From the NCBI GenBank assembly GCA_958295735.1, contig OY282369.1, forward strand, positions 3,014,983 to 3,078,982: 64,000 nucleotides of DNA. Reading direction: 5' to 3'. Numbering within the stretch: the first letter of the stretch is position 1; every line of letters starts with the position of its first letter. The notes under the pieces are model-generated. The model had not been told where the DNA came from and ran no database searches. It saw only the letters and a program-made list of their open reading frames with translations. Positions 9,493 to 18,510 of this stretch are shown here, one piece after another. Origin of the DNA: an uncultured Candidatus Cenarchaeum sp. GTDB lineage: Archaea > Thermoproteota > Nitrososphaeria > Nitrososphaerales > Nitrosopumilaceae. The position numbers and the translations under genes were made by a program.

Positions 9493-9593
9493 CCGGCGGC
9501 GGGGCGAGGCGCTGCATCATATGCGGGTGCCGCGGCCACAGGCTGATCGGGTGCGCCCGGCACGCGGCCAAGCGGTGCGGCTGCTACGGGTGA
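9489..9593 (+). CDS. 34-residue Cys/His-rich mini-protein
   Basis: This short frame begins with GTG inside the stop of the preceding gene (4-bp GTGA overlap). In 34 residues it has six cysteines and two histidines: CIICGC, then RGHR, GCARH and RCGC. Such a density of metal ligands is typical of small zinc-binding proteins, and the overlap supports real translation. No function can be assigned. Its 3' end overlaps by 10 bases the convergent small Cys-rich gene at 9584-9739. Confidence 0.55.
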   Translation: MTGGGARRCIICGCRGHRLIGCARHAAKRCGCYG

Positions 9594-9739
9594 CCGCGGC
9601 CCGCCCGCGCGGGCGCGGCGGGCGCGCGCCCGCCGAGCGGGCCCGAGCGCGAGTGGAAGTTGACGCAGCACTTGCACTCCCTCCTCATGCACTCCTCCTC
9701 CGAAAAGTGGTTGCATATGCCGCACTCGCACCCGGTCAT
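9584..9739 (-). CDS. 51-residue Cys-rich zinc-binding-type mini-protein
   Basis: The ATG at 9739 is chosen over one at 9778 because a TATA-like GGTTATATTC lies 25-34 bases upstream of it. The protein begins MTGCECGICNHF and goes on with EEEC, RRECKCC and NFH, giving seven cysteines and two histidines in the first 30 residues. It then has a Gly/Ala/Arg-rich tail. This fits a small metal-binding or redox protein; the function is unknown. It converges on another Cys-rich mini-gene at 9489-9593. Confidence 0.55.
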   Translation of the reverse strand: MTGCECGICNHFSEEECMRRECKCCVNFHSRSGPLGGRAPAAPARAGRGHP

Positions 9740-9763
9740 GCCGCGTTGCAACCGGCGCTCCCG

Positions 9764-9773
9764 GAATATAACC
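9764..9773 (-). promoter_or_regulatory. Box A of the Cys-rich mini-gene
   Basis: The minus strand reads GGTTATATTC, placed 25-34 bases upstream of the ATG at 9739. It decides the start choice for that gene. Between here and the next box A at 10052 the sequence is G+C-rich with poly-C and shows no gene. Confidence 0.55.
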
Positions 9774-10051
9774 TTCATCTTTGCGGCAGCCCGCCCCGCG
9801 GGCGCGCCCCCGGGCGGGAAAAACCGCCGCGGGGCGGGCCGCTTCGGCAGCGCGCCCCGCGCCGCGGGCGCGGCCGCCCGGCCCGGCGATCGCCCCGCGC
9901 GCGGCCTCCGGCTCCCCCCCCCCCCCCGTGCCGCCGCCTTTTCCGCCGCGGCTGCCGACGAAGACGCGCCGATCCGGGCGCGGCCGCCCGGCGGATCCCG
10001 CCGCGCGGCGGGGGCGGCGGGCGGGAAGGCGCCCCCGGCGCCTGAAAAAGG

Positions 10052-10059
10052 TTTTAAAA
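10052..10059 (+). promoter_or_regulatory. Box A of the 10081 gene
   Basis: TTTTAAAA lies about 25 bases upstream of the GTG at 10081, giving a leaderless transcript. Confidence 0.65.
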
Positions 10060-10080
10060 CTCCCGGTTTCGATCCGTGCC

Positions 10081-10395
10081 GTGCTGACCAGGCAGGTTGT
10101 GGTTAACGGGACGCGGTTCCGCCTCATGCTGACCGACCAGATGATAGGGCACGTGAACAACCTGAAGGCCCTCTACTCGGCGTCGTACGAGGATCCCGAG
10201 AGCTTCGAGGAGGTCAGCTCGGAGATCTCCGCCACCATACGCGAGATAGCCTCCTCCGTGGAGCCGGAGGCCTCCGACGGCGACCTCGACGGCCTCATCC
10301 AGGAGATCATACGGGTGGTGGACGGCAACGCCGCCGAGTTGGAAAAGGAGATGGTCGGCCACGAGGAGGCCGCCAAAAAGTCGAGGAAGCGCTGA
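10081..10395 (+). CDS. Unrecognised 104-residue acidic protein with basic tail
   Basis: The GTG start at 10081 is fixed by a box A about 25 bases upstream. The first 25 residues look like a short beta region (VVVNGTRFRLML). The rest is strongly acidic and helical (EDPESFEEVSSEIS, DGDLDGLIQEIIRVV), and the protein ends in KKSRKR. There is no signal peptide, cysteine or membrane segment. The family is not recognised. The acidic helix and basic end could suit a partner or DNA-associated protein, but this is only a guess. Confidence 0.65.
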   Translation: MLTRQVVVNGTRFRLMLTDQMIGHVNNLKALYSASYEDPESFEEVSSEISATIREIASSVEPEASDGDLDGLIQEIIRVVDGNAAELEKEMVGHEEAAKKSRKR

Positions 10396-10955
10396 CCGCG
10401 CCGGCGCCCGATCCGGCGCTTCCCGGGCGCCGCCTGCCAGGACGGCCGGCGCGTATCCCCGGGCTTCCGCGCGGGCGGGGCGGCGCGAGAAAGGGCGCCG
10501 GCCGCAGGGCGGGCCGGCTACCGGCCGTCCCCCGCGAGGACCCCCGATCGGCCCGGGCCCGATCCCCCCGCGGCGGCGCTCGGGAACCGGCCGGATCGCG
10601 CCCTCGGCCACGATCCCCCGCCGGCCCGCGCGCCGATGCCCGGCCGCGCGGGCGCCTCGCGCGGGATCCCCGATGTCGGCGGGCCGGCCCGGCCGCGGCC
10701 GGGATCCGAATGCCCGGCCGCGCGGATCCCGGCGCGGCGGCGCCGGGGCCGCGCCCGAAACCCGCGCCCCGGAAGCGCCGGATCGCGCGAGGCCGGCCGC
10801 GCGGGCGCCGGCGGATCCCGGGGCCGGCGCCGGGTTCCGCGCCGCGGGTTCGCCGCGGGCCGCCGATGCCGGCGCCCGCGGGCGCCGCCGGCAGGGGGGG
10901 AGCCGATGCCGGATGCGCCGGCCGGGACGGCCGGGCCGGCGGCGGGCGGGCAGCG
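10396..10955. other. G+C-rich gap without a gene
   Basis: The segment has very high G+C, with many short GGATCCCGG and GCCGGGC-type words. It has no box A, no convincing coding frame and no RNA gene that I can see. It separates the ordinary chromosome from the accessory region. Confidence 0.5.
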
Positions 10956-11375
10956 CTAGTCGTGCTCCTTGAAGAATCTCCTCCACTCTGATGCTCCTAT
11001 CCCCAGCAACGACATGTTGTCCATCTCGCGCTTGTACTCGTCAAGCAGGCCAATTCTGGCAATCCTGCCAAAGTTGCTTCCCTTGTCGGATACCGGCCTG
11101 TCGCTTATGTTGTCGCGCGCGTTGGGATAGGGAGCGACCCCCGCCGGCTCTTCTATCTCGACGCTGTCCTCGGTATTTCGCACGTGCTGCCACCAATAGT
11201 TTCTGTATTCAGAGTAGTACAGCGCAAGATCCATGACCGGCCTGAATATGACGGGGGTTCCCGACAGCACGTTCGACAGGCACCAAGGAACAAGCATGAT
11301 CAGATCCTGCGGGGTGCAGGCCCTCTTGTTCACCCTAAACCGAAAGCTCGGCTCAGCTTCCTTCGACAGCACATA

Positions 11376-12675
11376 TAGCCGCGTAAATAAGTAACTGAGC
11401 TAATCGCGGGCGTTCATTCGGGTTGTTTTTGCGGACGCGGCGCGCCGGCACGCGCGGGGCCCGACCGCGCGCGGCGCCGTCAGATGATCTTCGCGACGGG
11501 CTCCCTGAACAGAAACCGCGTGACGTCCAGGTGGAACCGGTGCGTCCTCAGGTATTCCATCGACTTCGCGATCCTCGCGTCCACCGTCGGGTAGACCTGG
11601 TGCGCGTGCGGCTGCCGCTTGAGCGTGTTCCAGCAGGATTCGACCGGGTTGAGTTCGGGCCACCCGGTGGGGAAGTACCCGATGCGCACGAGTCCCTCGT
11701 TGTCCTTTACGAACTCGTTCGTGCCGATCGATCGGTGCGGCGTCGCCCTGTCCACGAGCAGCGCCGCCGGGCCGTGCCGTGCCGTCACGCGCCTGAAGAA
11801 CTTGATCGTCGTCTCCGTGTCGAACCTCTGCGCGTTCATGAACACCTGGTCGCCGTTCATGGACAGCGCCCCGAAGATCATCCTGCGCGTGTGGTTCCCC
11901 GTGTACCACTCGTAGGCCCGCTTCCCGACCAGCGTCCACAAGCTCCGCCTGGGCTGGTAGTCGTGCAGCAGGCTGCTCTCGTCCACCACGAACGGCAGAA
12001 ATCCGTCGTTTTCCGCCTTTTGGAGCCAATGTTTCAGCCATTTTTGCCACTTTGCTACGTTTTCGACCGACTCCCTCCTGGCGTGCACCGGCTCGGGGAC
12101 CTTGGGGGAATAGCCGCCGTCGCGCAGCTTGCGGCGCACCGCCCCCTCGCTGTACGCGATGCCGGTCTTCTCCTTCACCTTCTCCGCGAGCAGCTTCGGG
12201 AACCTGGACAGCGTGTCCCCCTCTTCCATGAATTCGGTGAGCTTCCGGTTTGTTATCTTGGGCGGGCGGCCGGGGCGGGGGCGATCGCTAAGGCCCTTGA
12301 GCCCTTCCCGCAGGTAGCGCTCGTGCCACGCCCTGATCGTGTTGTACGACTTGTACATGATCCTCGCGACTTCCCTGTAGCTTTCCTTCTCGATCACGAT
12401 CCTGCAGATTCCGTGGATCCTCGTCCTCTTGCGGGGATCCTTTTCCGTCGCGAGGGCGTGCATGAGCTCCGCGCGGGTCAGCATGCCGTGCCCTCGAAAA
12501 CAATCTAAATGAACGTTCCGGATCGGCCGGGCGTTTTTTCCTAATTATTGCGCAATTTGATCCCTCGCGACTAGGGGCGAGGCACCCGCGAAAAACGGCC
12601 CGAATCAGCCCCCAGACTAGCTCAATTACTTATTCCGCCGCCGAAGACCAGCTCAGTTACTTATTTCCGTGGCTA
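11376..12675 (-). mobile_element. IS630-family insertion sequence, copy 1 (1,300 bp)
   Basis: Both ends begin TAGCC and share AAATAAGTAACTGAGCT as imperfect inverted repeats of about 26 bp. The element is flanked by TA on both sides (11374-11375 and 12676-12677), the target duplication typical of IS630/Tc1-mariner elements. It carries a single transposase gene. Two more copies of exactly 1,300 bp lie at 22287-23586 and 33662-34961. Confidence 0.93.
11480..12484 (-). CDS. IS630-family DDE transposase
   Basis: The protein has 334 residues. A helix-turn-helix region is at about 30-70 (YREVARIMYKSYNTIRAW). A second DNA-binding segment with the Pro-rich linker DRPRPGRPPK follows. The catalytic triad is in VVDESS (Asp), LLVDRATPH (Asp) and ELNPVESCWNTLK (Glu). 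The order and spacing match IS630 and Tc1-mariner enzymes, and no residue of the triad is missing. It differs from copy 2 by only a few residues, so the two copies moved recently. Confidence 0.95.
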   Translation of the reverse strand: MLTRAELMHALATEKDPRKRTRIHGICRIVIEKESYREVARIMYKSYNTIRAWHERYLREGLKGLSDRPRPGRPPKITNRKLTEFMEEGDTLSRFPKLLAEKVKEKTGIAYSEGAVRRKLRDGGYSPKVPEPVHARRESVENVAKWQKWLKHWLQKAENDGFLPFVVDESSLLHDYQPRRSLWTLVGKRAYEWYTGNHTRRMIFGALSMNGDQVFMNAQRFDTETTIKFFRRVTARHGPAALLVDRATPHRSIGTNEFVKDNEGLVRIGYFPTGWPELNPVESCWNTLKRQPHAHQVYPTVDARIAKSMEYLRTHRFHLDVTRFLFREPVAKII

Positions 12676-12996
12676 TACCACGATTTTAGCTCTATGCCGA
12701 ACAGCGTGTCCTTGCTGGTTGCGTCGGTGAACAGCACGTCGGGGAATGTTTGGGGCTGGCGCACGAACGCGTACTTTTTGTACTTGCCGTAGGGATCCCA
12801 TTCGTCCCGCAGATCGTTGAGGCTCTTCACGATCTCCGACTCTATGATTAGTCCCAAAACCTCGCCGAAGGAGTAGATCTCGGTGGCGTTTATGCCGCCG
12901 ACGGTGATCGTGCTCTTGAAATGCCCCTCCAGTCGTGACGTGATCTCTCTGACTCGAGTCCACAGCGGGCGATGTTCCCACGCTGCCGGCGGCTCC

Positions 12997-14040
12997 CTAC
13001 GACTCGGCGCATTCACTGGCAAGCCTTTCTACCGACCGTTGGTAAAAGATCCCGTCGACCTCGGCGCTCCTGCACCGCCTGCCGGAGCGCAGAGCGGCCA
13101 CGGCGCCGCCGCACAGGCCGCCGAACGGCTCCCACACCACGTCGCCGGGATCGGAGGAGGCATCTATTATCATCTGCATTATTTTAAGCGGCTTCTGGTT
13201 GGGGTGGGCGCTGGCTCGCCCGCCGCCGGGAGTGCCGCGCAACCTCTCCCTGCCGTGCACCGCCGGCTCCTCCCACACGTTGGTTATCCCGGCGCTGCAA
13301 CGGAACTTGGCCCTCATGGCGCCCCATTCGTCCCGCGTGAACGGCCTTCCGGAGGCGGACGCAAAGTACGGGCGCCCCCCCGCGCCGCCGTGCCCGTTCG
13401 CGTACGCGGCCAGTTTCACGAACGCGTCGGGGGGAGGGAAGTACCAGAGGCGGTCCCTCGTCAGGTATTTCCGGGTGGCGGCGTTCCTCACCCCGCACGC
13501 CCCGTTCGCGCGCGAGAGCGGCAGTCCCGTCCTTCGCCACTCCGATCTGAGCCAGTCGCGCATGGCCGTGCCGCCCACCTGCGGTTCCCTGACGTACTGG
13601 ACGCAGACCTCCGTCACCACGGGGAACTTGCGCAGCGTGCTCGTGTTCGTGTTTCCGGCCACGTGCGATATGCCCTTGTTCCAGACGTGGCAGTTGACGA
13701 ACTTCCAGCCGAGGCCCGACAGCAGCGGATGCACCGTCGCCCACCCCAGTTCGCTGTTCCAGAACCACAGCGTCGTGCTGGGCTTCGCGGCCCGCGACCA
13801 CGCCCTCGCGTGCGGCTCGTAGAAGGAATCGAGGCCGTCCGCGGACGGCAGGTCGCCCTTGTACGAGTCCAGTCCGTACGGGCCGTCCGACACTATCACC
13901 GTCGGCGACGGCCACCGCCGGTACAGGTTCAGCACGTCGTCGTTGTGTATCGCCACGTCGTTCCGCTCGAAGCGGCGCTTCGCGCCGGCGGCGAGCCGCG
14001 GCCTCGCGCCCCTTTTTCGCCCCGGCGCTAGCGCTGCCAA
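12997..14040 (-). CDS. DNA methyltransferase (N4-C/N6-A, beta-type motif order)
   Basis: The catalytic motif IV reads SDGPYG near residue 51, a variant of the DPPY class. The AdoMet-binding motif I (VWEPFGGLCGG) comes near the C-terminus at about 305, so the order IV...I marks the beta class of amino-methyltransferases. It would methylate the site cut by the endonuclease that follows with a 26-bp overlap. That endonuclease is broken by IS630 copy 1, so this enzyme now stands alone. The first 25 residues are Ala/Arg-rich and start at a TTG, so the true start may be a downstream GTG. About 345 residues is normal for the class. Confidence 0.88.
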   Translation of the reverse strand: MAALAPGRKRGARPRLAAGAKRRFERNDVAIHNDDVLNLYRRWPSPTVIVSDGPYGLDSYKGDLPSADGLDSFYEPHARAWSRAAKPSTTLWFWNSELGWATVHPLLSGLGWKFVNCHVWNKGISHVAGNTNTSTLRKFPVVTEVCVQYVREPQVGGTAMRDWLRSEWRRTGLPLSRANGACGVRNAATRKYLTRDRLWYFPPPDAFVKLAAYANGHGGAGGRPYFASASGRPFTRDEWGAMRAKFRCSAGITNVWEEPAVHGRERLRGTPGGGRASAHPNQKPLKIMQMIIDASSDPGDVVWEPFGGLCGGAVAALRSGRRCRSAEVDGIFYQRSVERLASECAES

Positions 14041-14095
14041 AAGGCCCCCCGCGGCCCGGCAGTCACTCCCGCCGCCGCCACCCGCCGCTCGCCCT

Positions 14096-14533
14096 TCAGG
14101 GGCCCCGCGACCGGCCGTCAGCGCGCGCGCCTCGTCCGCCGACGCGCGGGCCGCACCACCGCTTGCCCTTCAGGGTCCCCTCGACGGCGCCGTTGAGCCT
14201 GCGCGCGTAGCGCGGCATCACCCTGGCCGCGTACTTTTGCATGGAGCTCTTGGGCGGCGCCTTTTCCAGCCCGATCAGCCCCAGGAGATCGGGGTTCTCC
14301 CTCAGGTGCGACTCGAGGCCGCGCCAGCTCATCCCCTTCTCCTGCCTGAGCATGGCGCAGAGCACCATGGCCCGCGGGGGCAGCGGGCTGCGGCCCACCT
14401 TTCCCGTCGCGTGCTTCCACGGCGGGGGGATGCTCGAGACGGCCTCGGCGGCCATCTGCAGGAACGGGGCGTCCCCTCCGGGCGCCCCTTCCCGCCGGCC
14501 GCCGCGCGGCATCGGCTTCCTTGACATTCCCAT
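14096..14533 (-). pseudogene. N-terminal fragment of an IS4/IS5-type transposase
   Basis: Residues 50-115 of this frame read MVLCAMLRQEKGMSWRGLES, then HLRENPDLLGLIGLEKAPPK and SSMQKYA. This is the typical N-terminal helical domain of IS4/IS5-type transposases. The catalytic domain is missing; after it the frame ends in Arg/Gly-rich sequence. It is a truncated remnant next to the methyltransferase gene. Confidence 0.65.
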
Positions 14534-14799
14534 ACGGCGCGCCCGCGGGAAGCACCCTTAACAAGCGTTGCCAACGCGCGCGCCCCCGCGGGCCGATTCG
14601 CGGACGCGCCCCGCCGCGGCCCGGCGCGGGCGGCCCGGAAGCGCTTCCCCCCGCGCGGCATCCCGGCCGGCGGCCGCCGCCGCGGTTCCCGCGCCCGGGC
14701 GGGCGGGCCTCGCCGGCGCGGGCGCCGCGGCCGGCCCCCCTCCCGCGCGCGGGAACCGCGGCCTGGCGCGCATCGGGGGCGGGCGGATCGGGGGAGGCG

Positions 14800-15636
14800 C
14801 CGCGGCCGCGGCGGCAGGGACCGACGCCTCCGGCTCCCGCTCGCGGGCCGTCCCGCCGTCGTCGGCGGCGACCGCGCGCGCCGCGGCCGACTCCCCGGGG
14901 GCGGGGCGCGCGGCCTCGGCCGCGATCGCCGCGGCCGCCCCTTCCTTCTCTCCCGACGCCCCCGCCTCCTTGCCCCGCGCCTCCCCGCGCGCCGCGGCCC
15001 CGTCCGGGGCCGCGACCGCCCCGGTGACGGGCGCCTCGAATGCGGGCGCGCCGCCGGTCTTCTCGTCCGCGACCTTCAGCGCCAGGACGCGGCGCGCGTC
15101 CACGCCCGCCGGCACGCGCGCCCTCGCGAACCCGCGCTCCAGCTTCCGCTTCTCCGTTACCCGCTCCCCGCGGTCGTTCCGCCGCGGGCCTGACGAGTCG
15201 GCGGCCGCCCGCACGGCGCGCTTGCCGCCCGGCGCGATGGCCATCCCCCCGCGGATGCCCGCCTTGTCCCGCTGATCCTCCCGCACGTCCGGGCGCGCCT
15301 CGGCGCGCCGTCGCCGCCCAGCGACTGCCGGGCCGGGCCCTCAGGGGCCCCGCGCGATGCGCCGGTCATGCGCCTCGCGGCCGCTATGGCCAGGAACGCG
15401 GGCTCGGGGTACCGGCACGGGGCCCCGGCCTTCTTCCGGTTCATCCTCCCGAGCTCCTCGCCCCCGTTGGGATCCCTCCGCAGGACGAGCAGCCTGCCGC
15501 GCGCCGCGCACTTGGATTCTGCCGCGCCATGGTGTGGCCGGACGGGTTTTCGGCCCGTGTTGTCAACAAAAGTCGGCCGTTCGCGATCATTGTCTTGAAT
15601 TGGATCGGGTTTCGGGCGCGATTGTGAGATAGACTA
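14800..15636 (-). pseudogene. Decayed, truncated copy of the IS5/ISH1-like element
   Basis: Read on the minus strand from the terminal repeat at 15636 (TAGTCTATCTCA), the sequence follows the intact element at 30050-31390 at high identity. It breaks off after the Glu/Ala-rich insert at about 14800. The transposase frame is shifted at about 15290, so it is spread over two frames. The second Asp and Glu of the catalytic triad and the other terminal repeat are lost. From 14534 to 14800 the sequence is G+C-rich with no gene visible. Confidence 0.75.
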
Positions 15637-15648
15637 GCAAAACAGGAC

Positions 15649-15658
15649 AATTTTTAAG
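15649..15658 (+). promoter_or_regulatory. Box A of nuclease module 1
   Basis: AATTTTTAAG lies about 25 bases upstream of the ATG at 15680 and 12 bases beyond the transposon end at 15636. The matching promoter of module 2 is at 31404-31412. Confidence 0.7.
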
Positions 15659-15679
15659 CCGCCCTGCCGAGCGCGGGCA

Positions 15680-15937
15680 ATGGCGGTGCCGGATCGGAGA
15701 AGAATTGTTTGGCGCTACTGGCGCGCCGCAGGGCCGGGGGTTGCGTGGAATTGCGCCCGGCCCGCCGCGTGGATTCCGGGCCGCGCATTCCGCGGGAACG
15801 GAACGGGGATTCGTCCGGGCGGCGGGGGAAGCGGCCGGCGGAACGAGTCCCGCGGACCGGAAGCGGGCGCGGCGGGGGACGGCGGCATCCGCATGCCTAC
15901 AGAACCGGGCGCGCGCATGGCCCGTGGGGGGAACTGA
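15680..15937 (+). CDS. Leader reading frame of nuclease module 1 (85 codons)
   Basis: This is the first ATG downstream of the box A, at leaderless spacing. Its stop is directly followed by the ATG of the next gene (TGAATG). It begins MAVPDRR and contains AAGPGVAWNC. The matching frame of module 2 begins MAVRDRY and contains AAGPKVAWNC. The two then diverge into Gly/Arg-rich sequence of different length. Conservation of the first 25 residues and of the position suggests a leader peptide or a small third gene. Composition after residue 30 looks non-specific, so it may be only partly coding. Confidence 0.4.
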   Translation: MAVPDRRRIVWRYWRAAGPGVAWNCARPAAWIPGRAFRGNGTGIRPGGGGSGRRNESRGPEAGAAGDGGIRMPTEPGARMARGGN

Positions 15938-16969
15938 ATGCAGACGGGCCGCGTAACCGTGGGCAGCAGGCTCCCCAGGGTGGGGACGAGGGCAGATCTC
16001 ATGAACGCCTTGGAGGACATGATCGTGCCACGGAAAAACGAGGACGGCGGGCGCCCGCCGAGGGGCACGCCGTACGGGCTCAAAACATACGTGCTGGAAT
16101 CCGACCGGGATTTTCCGAGGCGGTTCGAGTCGGGTTGCATGCAGTGCGAGGTGGAAGACACGGGGCTTGACGCCGTGAAGATCCTGCGCGCGCGAAGGGG
16201 CGGGGCTGCCACCGAGTTTTTCCTCGACGTGGAAGACGGGCGGTTTCCGCTGCTCCACACCAACGGCAGATCCGAGGACACCGACGGGATAGTGGGCGAG
16301 ATGGCAGGAGACGACTGCCATACGCTCGACAACATCTGGCTGCACTCCGCCATGATGAAGCGGCTCGCCCGCATGCCAGGCAACTCCTCCGGGGGCAACG
16401 GCGCAGCGGCCGGCTACCAGGACCAGGGCGCCGCGGATGCGGCGGCGCGCGGCGTGGCGCGGATCACGCGGGGATCCGGGGCCGATCCCCGCGGCTTCGT
16501 GCAGGACTACGTGCACAGCACCGGGCGCTTCGCGGTAATGCGCGGAGAATCCGTGCGGGAACACCTGCGCCTGGTCGACATGTGCAGGAAAGAGTACGCG
16601 GGGACCGTCGCCGCCGTGGAGAAGCGGCGCATCGGGGTCGGCAAGAGGGACGGCAAGATGCTCGTGGAGGGAGGGCAGTTCGACTTCCAATTCGCCCGCA
16701 ACATCGAGGACCTGGGCGCGTTCATAGACTGGATGTTCAGCTCGACCGCGCCGTTCATGATGTGGGGGGTGAAATTCGCCATCGAGGATGACTACTTCGG
16801 GGTCATCGCGGCCGACCTGCACGCGGGGGCCCGCATGCATTTCGACATCGCGCCCGACCTGATTCGGGTGTACCTCTACAAGCGCGGCTGCGGAAACACC
16901 GTGCTGCGCCTTCTCACCAACCTCCAGATGCACTACGACGCCGGCACCACGTGCAGGCAGATAGGCTGA
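15938..16969 (+). CDS. Module protein A1, unrecognised (343 residues)
   Basis: The family is not recognised. The protein is the first large product of a two-gene module that also occurs at 31649-33680. The conserved parts are an N-terminal helix (LMNALEDMI), a segment LKTYVLES, a central GGAATEFFLDVEDGRF-like stretch, and a C-terminal half with WGVKFAIEDDYF, VYLYKRGCGNT and LLTNLQMHYDA. Between them (about residues 145-185) lies a variable Gly/Ala-rich linker. There is no signal peptide or membrane helix, so it should be cytosolic. The start ATG abuts the stop of the leader frame. The stop is followed after one base by the start of the nuclease gene, so A and B are probably made together. A role in target recognition or regulation of the nuclease is a guess. 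Confidence 0.75.
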   Translation: MQTGRVTVGSRLPRVGTRADLMNALEDMIVPRKNEDGGRPPRGTPYGLKTYVLESDRDFPRRFESGCMQCEVEDTGLDAVKILRARRGGAATEFFLDVEDGRFPLLHTNGRSEDTDGIVGEMAGDDCHTLDNIWLHSAMMKRLARMPGNSSGGNGAAAGYQDQGAADAAARGVARITRGSGADPRGFVQDYVHSTGRFAVMRGESVREHLRLVDMCRKEYAGTVAAVEKRRIGVGKRDGKMLVEGGQFDFQFARNIEDLGAFIDWMFSSTAPFMMWGVKFAIEDDYFGVIAADLHAGARMHFDIAPDLIRVYLYKRGCGNTVLRLLTNLQMHYDAGTTCRQIG

Positions 16970-16970
16970 G

Positions 16971-17831
16971 TTGCCCGCCGGCGATCACACCCGCCTGATG
17001 AACATGTTCGTGGGGCTCTGCGCGGACACGCCGCAGTGGCCCAGCATACTTTTGGATCTGGGATACAGAATCCAGCTTGTCGAGCCCGTCATAAGCACGA
17101 ATACGGCGCAGAAGGTGAACCCCGACGTGGTGGCCGCATCCGAAATCCACTCCCACGCCATTGTTGCCGAGTGCAAGAGCGGGAAAAACATAGACGCGCG
17201 GCAGGACAAAAAATACAGGGAGCTGGACCCGAAGCATCTCGCGCAACACGTCACGGTTCACCACCTAGACAAACTGGGGATCGCCTGCTGCTATGTCGAT
17301 ACTGAGGACAACCACGGCCGCCTGGCGCGGCACACGAGCCTTCCGTTCATCACGTTCGAGCGCCACTCCGTGCGGGGGCACGGCAGTTTCGGCCGGGCCC
17401 AGCTGGACGAGAAGCTGTCCGCCGCAACAACCCTGCAGAACGCGCGGGAGCCCAGCGGCCTTTACCCGTTCGCGCCGGACGACGACGACGACAAGGCTAT
17501 CCCGCACGTGCTCGCAGGGCTGGTCACGTACCTGGCGAACGGGATAGGCGAGACTGGGTTCCGCATCACGGATCGCGAGGTGCATAAGGAGATTCTCGAA
17601 CTGGCGCATCCCTACCACACGCTGATGCACAGCAGGCACAGGACCAGGCTCGTCGGCAAAATCGGGGCGGTCATCGGCATACTCCTAGACGGCGACGAGA
17701 AGCTTCGCGAGCAGGCGGCGCGGCTTGGGCAGGGAGTGGACCCGTCCGCGGTGCAGAAAACTCGCGAGGCGTGCAGGCGCCTGCTCGAAAAGTACGTGGA
17801 GCGGGAGGGAATGGGCGGCTTTCCGCGGTAG
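16971..17831 (+). CDS. Module protein B1, PD-(D/E)xK nuclease (286 residues)
   Basis: Residues 51-70 contain PDVVA followed 15 residues later by AECKSG. D52, E67 and K69 match the PD-(D/E)xK metal-dependent nuclease site. The nuclease core is followed by a basic loop (HGRLARHTSLPF), the segment PFAPDDDDDK and a helical C-terminal part. The pair with A1 is tight (one base between stop and start; TTG start). The paralogue at 32817-33680 keeps the same motif with D58, D73 and K75. The nuclease fold is well supported; the substrate is unknown. It resembles restriction-type enzymes but has no methyltransferase next to it. Confidence 0.75.
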   Translation: MPAGDHTRLMNMFVGLCADTPQWPSILLDLGYRIQLVEPVISTNTAQKVNPDVVAASEIHSHAIVAECKSGKNIDARQDKKYRELDPKHLAQHVTVHHLDKLGIACCYVDTEDNHGRLARHTSLPFITFERHSVRGHGSFGRAQLDEKLSAATTLQNAREPSGLYPFAPDDDDDKAIPHVLAGLVTYLANGIGETGFRITDREVHKEILELAHPYHTLMHSRHRTRLVGKIGAVIGILLDGDEKLREQAARLGQGVDPSAVQKTREACRRLLEKYVEREGMGGFPR

Positions 17832-18085
17832 AGCCGGCCGGGTGCGCTCCGGGGACGGTCTGCCGTGCTGCGGCGGAGCCGGCGCCGCGCCCCCTCCTCG
17901 GGCGCGGGCGCCGCGGGATTCCAGCCGCGCAAAACCGCCATACCTCACAGATTCCGGGGCATCCTGCGATGCTGCGAGCCCGCGCGGGGCGGGCCGGCAT
18001 ATTGCGTTGTTGTTCTCCGATGGCGCGACATGCGGGCCGCGCGGGGCGGGCAGTCGCCGCGACGAGCCAAGCGCGTGAACTCTAC

Positions 18086-18510
18086 GGCAGACTGGCCAAG
18101 CGGCTGTTTTCTGGCGCAAAAGCCGGCGTGCGCCGCATCGCGCAAAACGCGGCGCTGCGAGGGCGCCCTTGCGCGATTCGCGCGCGTGCGGGCCCGGCGG
18201 CGCGGGGGGCGCGCTGTCCGCCAATGCGGCGCGCGCCGGCCGGCCTCCGGCGGCGGCGCGGGGGGCGCGCTGTCCGCCAATGCGGCGCGCGCCGGCCGGC
18301 CTCCGGCGGCGGCGCGGGGGGCGCGCTGTCCGCCAATGCGGTGGCGCGCCCGCGGCGGCGGCGCGGGGGGCGCGCTGTCCGCCAATGCGGTGGCGCGCCC
18401 GCGGCGGCGGCGCGGGGGCGTCCCGGCCGCGGATCGGGGCGGCGCGCCCGCGGCGGCGGCGCGGCGGGGCCGGAACGCGCCCCTCCCGCACCGGCAGGGT
18501 ACTGGTCGTA
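18086..18510. repeat. Dispersed repeat with internal 49-56 bp tandem units, copy 1
   Basis: The first 120 bp (from GCAGACTGGCCA to GCGGGCCCGGCGG) and the last 80 bp match the segment at 51152-51400. Between them the block GCGCTGTCCGCCAATGCGG recurs at about 18211, 18267, 18323 and 18372. The matching segment at 51 kb has fewer and changed units. The region 17832-18085 before it is G+C-rich with no gene seen. Confidence 0.7.

Larger units (their letters stand above)
10956..13022 (-). pseudogene. Type II restriction endonuclease gene split by IS630 copy 1
   Basis: The 5' part (13022-12676) and the 3' part (11375-10956) read as one frame if the 1,300-bp insertion and one TA are removed. The joined protein passes through PDVLF, GIELKSWYV and LSKEAEPSFRF without a break. 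PD...ELK is the catalytic motif of the PD-(D/E)xK nucleases. The insertion falls just after the catalytic Lys, at the Tyr of KSWY, and the truncated product gains SHGNK from the transposon end. The start (TTG 13022 or GTG 13016) overlaps the end of the methyltransferase gene, as in many restriction-modification pairs. The recognition site cannot be told. Precise excision would restore the enzyme. Confidence 0.85.
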
